From NCBI GenBank assembly GCA_910574455.1, contig CAJSYZ010000005.1, forward strand, positions 4,774,001-4,838,000: a DNA stretch of 64,000 nt, in the 5' to 3' direction. The notes under the pieces were generated by a model. The model made no database searches. It worked only from the letters and a program-made list of their open reading frames with translations, and had not been told where the DNA came from. Below are positions 54,619 to 64,000 of this stretch, in pieces (within the stretch, counting starts at the first letter, position 1; each line of letters begins with the position of its first letter). The position numbers were made by a program, and so were the translations under genes. This DNA comes from Trichaptum fuscoviolaceum (taxonomy: Eukaryota; Basidiomycota; Agaricomycetes; Hymenochaetales; Trichaptaceae).

Positions 54619-56700
54619 TTATTGCTGTCTTCTACCCAGTCATCTTATTTTGGCACATTTCCGGCTTTTGTCAATCTGGTTGTTATGTGTAGACTCTTGT
54701 AGAAACTATTGTATACAACTTGAATATATTTGGCCTTCAGTTGCGAGAAGATGGGGCTCTTTGATGGAGTCTCTCCACTGACTCAAACAAAATCTGTATG
54801 GATGGTATCAGCTCATATAAAACTTTGCGTATGCGAGTGAAGGCTTGATGCTAACACCCCTAAAGTATGTGTATGCTCACCAACGCAATCATAAACCCAA
54901 ACTACTACAGGGCATCTACGAACCACTTACCTACACTATTAATTACATTCACAAAAAGCATCATGAATCATTCTTGCACTCATTGTATGACGGTCAAGAT
55001 CTCGGAACTACGTATAGGCAATGAGCATTGTGTTCTTTCCCTTGAGGAAAACATAGACAACTGTACACCTTGACCTACAATAAATGTAGTATAAAACCAT
55101 CCAAGCCAAGGGATTGACAACGAGCACAAACACACGTGCAGAGAAGAGGCCGGTACCACAAAATGGCCACACGAAAGGACCCGGATGCCGCATCAAGATA
55201 GTACCTTTGACGAGGGCTGCGTTGTGTTACCGAAGGCCCGGTGTTAGTAGGCCTCGACGTATCAGTAGCCAGAGCGGACTCTGAGCTCCTTGCATTGTCG
55301 GAAAAGCAGTAGAAAGCCCAATAGTCAGAGCCGCAATTCATTTCTCATTAATTTGGGGAAGCATAAAAACGATATATGAAGGTATGATTGTCCTGCAACA
55401 TCCGGCTGCTTCATTTGAGAGACCCTCGAGGCCCATCCTCAGTTTCTTGCGCATCTCCATAGAAATGGACCAAGAAAGAACGTACTTGTTACTTGTCGAG
55501 ATAAAGATAAGATGTGAGTTGCGGCCAGTCCACCATCACTTAGTTTTGGGCTGTTGGATACGCCAGTCCTTGGTCTATCTGGTTATCACGTCAGTCGACC
55601 ACACCAGTGAGTGTCTTGAAGGTACTCACATTCAATACCATACAAAACGACCAATGTTAGCTACATCCATCCCAGCGCATCTGCACAGCTTGCTCCTCGC
55701 GGAATTGTGGTGATGTCAAGTTCCTCGGCGGGAGACGGCCGAACAAACTCTTTTGAATTCAGATGACGACCACATGCATAGGCGACGGTTGAAATGTTAA
55801 CGTCTGACAAATCTCTGCAAAGCGGAGTTCTTGCATGACTTGGCTTGAGTGACAGACTCGGAGGACAATGAGTTAGGGACAAAATAGAATGGACGGTGGA
55901 AGTGAAGAGGATCAACTTGCACTTCACTGACATGACGTTGATGCCACTGTCACTCAGGCTGACTTTCCAGAACGCAGCAGCCCAAACTTGGAATACTAGT
56001 AGTACACCATCGCCCACATAAACACCCTCACACACACGCCAACACACGCATGTACCCGAGTACCGGGTACAATGGCAGATGGCGGTATTGAACGCGTGGG
56101 CCTGAAGCTTGGGGCCGATCTCTCCGACCTCAGGCTCAGGCTGCCGCCTTCCCGGCACACCCAAAACAACGCCGGCATGAGATAATACGGCAATCAAAGC
56201 CTCGGCACCTAGCGGGATACACTTGCAATGCCAAGGGCGGCCCCAGACCTAACCGCAATTTGAACCTGCAGCATATCAAAATGATGAGGAATTCTATGGG
56301 ATTTGCTTTAGACAAGCAATGAGAACAGATTCATTGTTATCTCTGAGCTGCCTCACTTTGTTCCTGCCCCCCCCTTTGCAACCTTCAAAGCTCCGGAGTC
56401 AGCAGCATAAACATAGATTATCACAACATATAATTCTATTTCTTGCCTGTTTGGCTCATCATTATGTATCACTGTCCGCAACTCCGAGAAAATGAACACA
56501 AACTTTCTTTGTTAAATGCCTTACATCTCATGAATGAAGTACTCTGACTATAATCAAAAGAGTATCCGAGTCGCCAATGTCGCCCATTATACATATTCAT
56601 ACATAATCCAAATGTAGTACAATTCTAGTGCAATAAAGTACATACCTCCGTGATGTAACAAGCATTACTACAGCTCTAAAGCTACAACTCCTGCCTGCAG
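54619..56700. other. Intergenic; duplication copy B starts near 56084
   Basis: No gene is supported between the membrane-protein stop and the zinc-finger gene. The first 1.4 kb has no recognised feature. Confidence 0.5.
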
Positions 56701-58307
56701 TTAAAGTTTCCGTTTCCTTTCCTCACTCAACTTCAACAACACGCTTTTCACTCTTTCCCTGTTCTTCTTTGTCCGTTTTGCGGGCAGTTTGAGCGCTTTC
56801 TTCCTGCACACCGATTTGGGGTTGTAGACATGCCGGACGAGATCGGAAATGTCTCGAAATGTTGATGGTCCCCCTTTTCCCGGCTTCGTACATCCTGCAT
56901 TGGGACAAAGGAGTCGACTAGAACGGTCGTGACTCTTTTCATGTCTGTTACGGGATCCTTCGGATTCAAAGGTAGCATCACAACCCTCGACTTCACAATT
57001 GAAGGTCTTGGGCTTCGGGATCCGTCCTGGTCCCTTCCCGTTGCCACCCTTCCTTTTTGCAGCAGGTGTGGGGAGTGATGCGGTATCTCGCGTTTCCGTG
57101 CCTCTCTTCCGTGACACTACGCCTTTCGCAGATGAGGGCGTTTGTTGAAGCGTAGGGAGATACAAGGTGCTTGGTCCCGCTTGCGATGGGCCGTACGCGA
57201 CCGACTGTGGGTATGGGTAGGGATCGTTCACAAATGGTACCGCCGCGAGCTGCACCGCAGTTCCAGGATAGCTCATACCAGTATATTCGGAGCGCACTGT
57301 AGGAAACGAGGGAGCATCAGAACGTAAAGATGCATGACTGTGAGCGCTTGGTGAGGGCGTCGGGAGCTGCGAGCCGTAGGGGTCCGAGACATCAAGGCCA
57401 ATTGAAGCTGAAGAACTTCCCGGGCTATGCGCCGGTATTAGATAGTTCTGCTGACTAGTCGATCCATCGAAGGCTCCTTCGCTGTATAGGTCAGTCGCAT
57501 GACTCGCGGGTAGATCCAGGTAGGGCTCGAGTCCGCGTGTAATCGACGTTGGTGTGGGTAGGGCAGGCAGCTGGTCTTCAGAAGGAGTTAAACAAGTGGC
57601 CAGTTCCTGACTGGAGGACAGGCGAGCTGAGAGTCCTTCCCCATTGAAACTCTGCATGTTTACAGCGTACTGTATCTCGGACGGAGTGAAGAACTCTCCT
57701 CGTTTGAAATCGAAAGGGAAGTCGATGCTAGCTGTTGAGCCAAAAACGAACTGAGGTTGATTCGCTGTCGTCTCGTCGCTCTGGGTCATTGTATATGTAC
57801 GTCCTGGATGTACTGGTAGGTCTGTCCGAGAAACACGTCAGTTGTCTACAATACTCGAGTTACTGCAAGAACTCACAATTGTTGGTGTACACGTCTTCTG
57901 ATCCCTCGGCCACGGCATTTCCGTCTTCGCCTGTGCCCGCTCTCATGTAACCTTCATTGTCCTCGTAGCCAACGACTTGATCTCCTCCGATACGCCCTGT
58001 TCCATACCGGCGAGGTGTGTTGTGGAGAATTGAGCTCGATGAAGAGTCATTTGTAGCCATTGTTGAGGTAGTGGTTGACTTGTGACCGTCTTCATCAGTG
58101 TGGTAAGGCGCTGTGGCCGCTCGTAAATCTGATCTGCCTTGTCCAATTCGCATCTTGGTCGGTGAAGAGGTACTTCAGAATGAAGGAAGGTATAAAAAGG
58201 AGATGAAGACAAACCGGTTGAAGAGGTACTCGAGGATCGAGTCCCGTGGATGGATGCCGATCATCATCAAATTTACGCCAATAGTTTTCTGACAGCTTGT
58301 CGTTCAT
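56701..58307 (-). CDS. C2H2 zinc-finger protein, copy B
   Basis: Three exons (58307-58215, 58153-57877, 57821-56701) join in frame into 496 residues. The N-terminal two-thirds is Ser/Pro/Thr-rich and without a known domain (SGREPs such as DRHPSTGLDP, AHSPGSSSASIGLDV, YGSQLPTPSPS). A Lys/Gly linker (AAKRKGGNGKGPGRIPKPK) leads to a C2H2 finger (FNCEVEGCDATFESEGSR, then H-x3-H), a second Cys/His-rich unit (CPNAGC to RHVYNPKSVC) and a basic tail. It probably acts as a nuclear DNA-binding protein; target unknown. Starting at 58307 adds two upstream exons to the long third exon and is supported by the same splice pattern in copy A. Confidence 0.75.
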
Positions 58308-60014
58308 GACTTGGGAAAGGTTGAGGTTTAAGAAGATGTTTGTGAATGTAAGCCTGATCGTTGAGGAAGAAGACTTTGAAGAGGGAGGGAAGAAGAAGTA
58401 GTGCGATGGTTGTGGTGAGTGAAGAAGAATCGATATGTGTACCACTCTGAAATTTAAAGCCCGCCGGTGGGCACATTAATGCGCGACGCGACACGCCTCA
58501 AGGTCACGCACAGCGTTTTGGTCTCGCGACTTGGTTGGTTTAACCACGCCGGTCACCACTCTTTCCTTTCCCCCCTAACGCAGCAGGAAGAATGGGTATT
58601 CTCTCTATACTAAACCATCATCGATCCTGTTAGAGCGCTCTGAAGATTGACTTGAAGAAAAAAATTCAGATGGACTCACCTGTTGATGAGTAGACTGACA
58701 AAGGCGAATAATAGTTTAGCTTTCTGCGCAGAGATCTGGGAAGGTGTCTTTTACCAAGCTGAGTCCGTCGAACATTGTTGAAAGAGAAAGTAAGTCCTAG
58801 GCCATCTAAACGGATCTTAGCTAGACTCACCTTTTCTCGTTTCAAGGTAACAAACATATTTCTCTTTCAAAGCTGTGGCCTTTAAGCACAACGAGGCAGG
58901 CAGATGTGACCCAGCTACGGGTTGTACATGTCCGTGGATTCGAGTTCGACTCGAAGCACTGTCATGTATTCATGACGGAACGCCCGTGGAAGTAGACCAC
59001 CCAGCGTCATTCCTCTGGGGGAGCGCTGGGATGATTCGAAAGTCCGCCGTCGAGCCTAGCAGAAGCAGCTGGACAAACCCTTCTACCTGCACAAGACGCC
59101 GATGAATGACAGGGCGGTGAAGTGCACATGCCGTCGCCCGTTGCCCATTGGACGACACTCGCGTACAGGTGAGAGCTGCCGGGCATGAGCTCGCTCGAGC
59201 TGATCGAAGGGCATGTTCAGGAGCGCGAGGGGTGAGTTAACTCTAATCAAATCAGACGCCCAGAAGCCTGAGTGAATCTATTCTTTCATTAGGCATGCAT
59301 TCCGGACTTCGCGTCGTCAAGATTATGATAGCGACTACGCCGAAAGCAAAAGACAGTCCAGGTGTCGATCGACTCCGCAGCACCAGATTCAGGACAAGAA
59401 TAAATTGAGTAGGCTTGTGCTCGACGCGAGATATTTGAGTTGGGCAGGGTACAACCGACTCCAAGCCCCCTTTCTGTGCAAGCAAGCATCAGCTTAAGAT
59501 GTTAAAGCATTTGCGAGGGCTTGTTACAGATAAGAGAGAATGAAATCAGGCGATTCTCGGGAACGAGAAGAAAATCAATATGAAAGGTTTGGATCGAGAT
59601 GCCACCCTCGTCTGACAAGATACTGCAATCTCGGCGAGGGCATTCAAGTTGCCTATCGCTCCCCTGACTGCTTATCGCGGCAACGCCATCCTCAGCTTGT
59701 CTTCTCCCTCGATCCTTCAAATACATTCTAGCGAGATCCCAAGCCTGTATCCAAGCTATAGAAAGCCCATATCGGAGCCACCCACTCCCCTTCGGATAAA
59801 ACGCGTTGTCTATTGAGGCGGATAGTGGTTTAGCAAGTGCAAGATTTTGGAAAATAAATTAGAATTTTTCACCTCAGGTCAGCTTGCAGACTATGTTTTC
59901 ACGAGGTGAGCTGATCAGCTGCTTTGCTTCGATTTGACTAAGTCTTACATTTCTTGCTCTAGGCTTACTGTAACTTGCAGTTCTCGAGTATTAGCTTTCA
60001 TCTATCCGATATGC
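58308..60014. other. Duplicated non-coding DNA, copy B
   Basis: Matches 50188-51865 with scattered changes. No convincing gene; see the conserved short block at 58900-59105. Confidence 0.5.
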
Positions 60015-60021
60015 AGTATCA

Positions 60022-62968
60022 CAGGCACCTCATTTCATACGATGCAACGGATCTTGTCAGGACAGCACATCATATAAATTTCCATATAAGGAAACATATT
60101 ATGTCATGTATTGTAGGGTACAGCACGGCACATCGGATACAAGTTCCAATTTGGAAGGTTGTTCTCGCTCTCAATTTGGCACAGGTATTACAGGTGATGG
60201 AGATTAGATTGTAGTATTATTATCAGATTTAAATGCAAGTATCGGATACAATACAGGTATTGGATTCAATACAAATATCGGATTTGAAATCCAATGTAAA
60301 TACAAGTATACATTTCAAATACAAAGTAAGTCATCGAACGAATGCACAAAAAAGTAATAGATGTCAAATCAGTAAGTGAAGTTACTTAAGTAATACAAAA
60401 AAAATACTTACAGTTATTGCCGTAGATGACATTCCTTGGGTGCCCGTCGGATAGGCTGTGCGAGAGAGAGGGAGAAAGGTACTGAGTTGTGAGCAGATAA
60501 CAGAAGCAACGGATTGAAGGACTAACCGTACTTGAGAACCTGAATTTGATTGGAAAGGAGGATGCAGCGAGCAATGCAAGACAGACGAAGGACTGAGAAC
60601 ATAGTTTTTTGAGTATTCGTGGACGCGGAAAACGGGCGGCGGGAGCGAGAACGAAAAGGCGGCATTGGAGAGTTCGAGAGTGCGCGGTGTTGTGCATTGT
60701 CACTGAAAAGTGCGAGTGAGCACGGCAACAAGAAGCTCACGCGATTCCTTCAAATGTATGACCCACAGAAACGAAGGAGACTTACCTGTGATTGCGCGCA
60801 ACCCAAGACATACGCTTGACGAAGAGACTTGGCTGAGCTGGTTTGGGATGGCAGACCAAGAGCGGCGGAGGGGGTAAATCTGCTGCGACAGACGAGGACG
60901 ACTCGCGAAGAGCGTTCCTGTCGTGCCATTTGGATACATGGAGCCCGAAGGCCGCTGTATCCAAATGCAGAGGGGCGAGGGGGGAAAGGAAAGGCTTGAG
61001 TGCTTCTTTACAAGCCTTAAGTGTTTATTTTCGTGCCGTATTTCGGGGAGGCTTCGGTCGTTCCCGGATTGCCATATCTGGTATTTACAAGCCTGCCCTA
61101 ACTATTTCACATGACTGACGCGTCATTGTTTTGTCAGTCACAAGACCGCGTTATTCCCACAGTCCCTGACAAACGCTCAAGTCCCTCTGCAGTACGTCTG
61201 CCATTCCGACGTTCTACAATGTCTTGTTTGGCATTAACTAAATTATCCCAACTGTAACGGCCATTCTAGGCAACATAGGAGATCCTAAGGTGTGTTTTAT
61301 AGCTCAGATTTATGTGCTATTTACTAACACTCAGAGCACAGATGCATGACGGACAAGCACCAGTTTGGCTCGGAGTCTGCTACTGGAGTTCTTGGTGATG
61401 ATGTGGAACAAATTGAGAAGGCACAGGCGGTGTTTAGCGCTTTTGCGAAGATGAAAACACGGTTGAAGGAGTACGACTGAGCTAGGGTAATCTACAAGGT
61501 ACGCACTCTCCCCAAGCTTATGTGCTTCTAAGTTTTAAACCCTCGTAGTTCGCGCTAGACCGATTACCTCGCTCCAAGTCCCAGACACTCTATGCTACCT
61601 ATACCAAGTTTGAAAAGCAGCGAACACCCTCGAAACCACTGTTCTGGGGAAAAAAGAGGATCCAATATAAGGAAGAACTTGCGTACAACGGTCACAATTA
61701 CGACATATGGATTGACTATGCTCGCTTGGAAGTCACTGAGGTCACTTCGGGAGGAAGAGATAGAATGCGCGATAAACCGGGTTCGTGAAGTCTACGAGCG
61801 AGCTGTTGCGCAAATACCCCCCGGTGACTTGAAGCGTCACTGGAGACAATACATCTTTCTGTGTCTAGTCTATGCATTGTTTGAAGAAGTGGATTCTAAA
61901 ATCTGGTGTTCTTTCATATCTCTTTTTTTGCAAGTGCTAATAGCCACCCACGCAGGATTATGATCAAACACGGCAAGTATACCGAACAGCGTTACAAGTG
62001 GTCCCCCACAAGCCATACACTTTCGCGAAGCTGTGGTTCATGTTTGCGAACTTCGAGGTCCGGCGACTTGATGATCTACCCGCAGCACACAAATTGCTCG
62101 GTGCTGCAATCAGCATGTGTCCTAAGGAAAAGCTCTTCCAAGGCTATATCAAACTTGAGCTCGACGTTACTACATTTGCTCTTATTATTTGCATGGTTTG
62201 CTGACATTATCTTTCAGCTCCGAGAGTTTGACCGCGTGCGGACGCTCAACGAAAAGTACATTGAATACGATCCAACGTACTCCTCGGCCTGGATCCAAGT
62301 CGTCCAGTTCGAGGCGGCGCTCGCGGACTATTCTCGAGCGCAAGCCATATTCGAACTCGGCACATCGCAGCAGCCGCTGACGTACCCCGAAAACCTCTGG
62401 AAGGCGTAAATCAATTTTGACTTTGAGCAGGGCGAGCGACAGCGTACGAGGGATCTGTATGAGCGCCTTGTGCGCTTGAGTGGCCACGTCAAGGTCTGGC
62501 GCGCGTACGCAGAATTTGAAGCGAGCCCGATTCCTAACAATCAGGCGTCGAGGGAGGACAAGGAAGATGCGGTCGAGCTCGAGGAGAAGATGGTGGAGGG
62601 CGATTTGAGCAGAAGAACGGAACACCTGCGGAAATCTCGTAGGTTCAGGCCATGATGCCCTTTGTCAGCCGCAAGCGGAGGACGGTCGGGAGCCTCGAGC
62701 CCTGTGGGGAAAGTTCACTGCTTTGCCTCCTTATTTGTTTGGTAGCGACTTTCCTTTGACCCTTCCTGAATAATGTAACCACATGCTTGAAATCAGTAAA
62801 TCAGTAGAATTTTACTTCCTAGGTCAGACCGTTTAAGTAACCTTAAGTAGCCGTAAGTGAAAAAAGATTTCCTGATGTGGTAAGCTATCCGATACATGTC
62901 TATATATGGTAACTATCCGATGCGCCGTCCTGACAACATACGTTGCATCGTATGGTATGTGGTGATCG
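60022..62968. mobile_element. TIR transposon carrying a CLF1 gene fragment
   Basis: 2,947 bp bounded by AGTATCA (60015-60021 and 62969-62975). Terminal inverted repeats of about 45 bp share the core CATACGATGCAACG and TTGTCAGGAC (left 60036-60062; right, inverted, 62920-62955). Subterminal ATCGGATA words near 60130-60285 on the left face TATCCGAT words near 62887-62925 on the right, as transposase-binding repeats often do. The corresponding place in duplication copy A (about 51872) has no insertion. No transposase was seen; the cargo is gene-derived. A 7-8-bp duplication suggests hAT-like, not proven. Confidence 0.75.
61390..62655 (+). pseudogene. CLF1: CLF1 (crooked-neck-like splicing factor) fragment
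   Basis: HAT-repeat blocks of the Clf1/Syf3 pre-mRNA splicing factor in order: [32 protein letters not shown] then intron then [137 protein letters not shown] and ERLVRLSGHVKVWRAYAEFE. It is broken: TGA near 61480, frame changes around 61660-61760, TAA near 62407. The first half and the C-terminus of Clf1 are missing. At least three introns are retained (about 61498-61549, 61900-61960, 62160-62217), so genomic DNA rather than cDNA was captured. Confidence 0.85.
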
Positions 62969-63330
62969 AGTATCATGAGGTAGTAGACGCCTGCACGAAT
63001 TTGAGGTGACACGAAAAATAGGTTGGAGTACAGGTGAGCACTTTCCCTATACGCGATAGAATCTGGACTTTTATAGATGTGATAGTGTCTGTTCTAAGGC
63101 GAAGTATGTGCAGCGGGACGAAAGACAATGCTGAAGATAACAGGAAGACGTCCGGGCTTCAAGTTTCCACGCCACCACTTTCTTCTCTTTGCCGTTTTCA
63201 AAAGCGCGTCTGACATCTTTTACTGGACTGCCACGACCACTGGCATCTTTACGTTCAATACAAAGGTAATATGAGCCCGAGCTGGACAGGATGATCGATT
63301 GGAGGACTGTGCGGGTGGGAACGGGCAACT
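62969..63330 (+). repeat. Segmental duplication, copy B, second part
   Basis: Matches 51872-52265 (shared AATAGGTTGGA, GATAGTGTCTGTTCTAAGG, GTATGTGCAGCGGGACGAAA, TTTTACTGGACTGCCACGAC). The right end of the duplication fades near 63330. Confidence 0.8.
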
Positions 63331-63345
63331 AGATTTTAACATACA

Positions 63346-63475
63346 GATTACCGTGCTACCGCGCAGTACCGCGCAGTACCGCGGGAATTACCATGCAGTT
63401 CCGTTGATTTTACCGCGCACTTCAGCGCCATTACCGCGCAGTGCCTTCCACATAACCGCGCAGCTATCTTAGACT
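63346..63475 (+). repeat. Degenerate CCGCGCAGTA repeat
   Basis: About seven imperfect copies of TACCGCGCAG at irregular spacing. Function unknown. Confidence 0.6.
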
Positions 63476-63566
63476 ACTTTGTGGAAGTGAAGCATTAGAT
63501 ATTGCAATCAAATGGTTTATAGCAAACAAAATATAATTGTGGTTATACTAATACTACATAGTAGTA

Positions 63567-63941
63567 CAGTGACTCAAAATAGTGTTCCGGTGTTTTAGAC
63601 TTTTGTCATTGTTTTCTCTATAACTCAACCAATAATTGGCGCGTACAGAAGTTAAGAATATGCACGGAAAGATATTAACTAGTAGTTTCTGTCGATATAC
63701 ATTTCAAGATTTAAAGCAGAGAATTGAAAGAGTTATTGATGTCCGAATGTGGAAACTGACTGGAAGTTCGAGCACCAATAACTCTGTCAATTCTCTGTTT
63801 TAAATAATGAAGCTCATATCGACAGAAACTAATAATTGATAATGTTCTATGTATGTATCTAACTTTTGTACGCACCAAATATTTATTGAGTAATGGAGAA
63901 AAAAAAAGACTAAAACTCCGGAACACTTGAGTATTGTCATG
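63567..63941. mobile_element. MITE with long TIRs, TA target (mariner-type)
   Basis: 375-bp near-palindrome flanked by TA (63565-63566, 63942-63943). Both ends read inward as CA..ACTCAA..GTGTTCCGG(T/A)GTTTTAG; the inner arms share AGTTTCTGTCGATAT and TTTAAA..CAGAGAATTGA..GAGTTATTG around a short loop near 63745-63770. No coding capacity. TA target and fold-back form point to a Tc1/mariner-derived MITE. Confidence 0.8.
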
Positions 63942-64000
63942 TAATGCAGGAGTTGATTAGAGACTGAATACAATGATATGGAGCTGCACATTCTCTACAT

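Larger units (their letters stand above)
56084..60021 (+). repeat. Segmental duplication, copy B, first part
   Basis: Direct repeat of 47860-51870, offset about 8.1 kb. Interrupted after 60021 by a TIR element; it resumes at 62969. Confidence 0.8.

Overview
The window looks like nuclear DNA of a mushroom-forming basidiomycete (Agaricomycetes). Genes carry many short introns (about 45-80 bp, GT..AG), and the recognisable families are fungal: alpha-1,3-glucan synthase, a CYP505-type P450:reductase fusion, a secreted protein with a CBM19-like domain, Clf1, Plavaka-type transposase remnants and chromodomain Ty3/gypsy retrotransposons. No species is claimed. About half of the window is mobile DNA or duplication debris. 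Layout: (1) 1-4256 is a decayed Plavaka-type transposon gene split by a 2.83-kb fold-back element (179-3012) that is almost entirely one inverted repeat, with a 7-bp target duplication. (2) 4705-7160 is an intact-looking four-exon gene of unknown function, followed by about 1 kb of simple motifs. (3) 8.3-11.5 kb holds fragments, including a Cdc4-like WD40 relic, and a small DEDDy 3'-5' exonuclease gene. (4) 12012-34430 is one alpha-1,3-glucan synthase pseudogene (minus strand) split by a three-level nest of LTR retrotransposons. A non-autonomous Gag-only element with 2.5-kb LTRs (E1, minus strand, 13513-33048, TSD GATGT) sits in the glucan synthase. A chromovirus (E2, plus strand, 15390-28417, TSD TTAGC) sits in the left LTR of E1. 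A second chromovirus (E3, plus strand, 16690-23027, TSD GCACG) sits in the gag gene of E2. All three follow the self-priming plan known from Tf1: an 11-nt stretch in the LTR is perfectly complementary to the primer-binding site, and the one position at which the three elements differ has changed on both sides in each.

(5) 35-47.5 kb is an ordinary gene region: a secreted Ser/Thr-rich CBM19-like protein, a complete 16-exon CYP505 gene, a membrane protein and a two-repeat hypothetical protein. (6) 47.9-63.3 kb is a segmental duplication of about 4.4 kb. Its two copies each carry a C2H2 zinc-finger gene (48574-50187, frameshifted; 56701-58307, intact) and flank a multi-pass membrane-protein gene (52833-54618). 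The right-hand copy is interrupted by a 2.95-kb TIR element (60022-62968) carrying a genomic, intron-containing fragment of the splicing-factor gene CLF1. The left-hand copy supplies the empty site. (7) The window ends with a 375-bp mariner-type MITE.

The genes do not form one pathway. The main story is the self-priming retrotransposon family and its apparently parasitic Gag-only member, together with two gene-splitting or gene-carrying DNA elements whose boundaries can be placed from the sequence.
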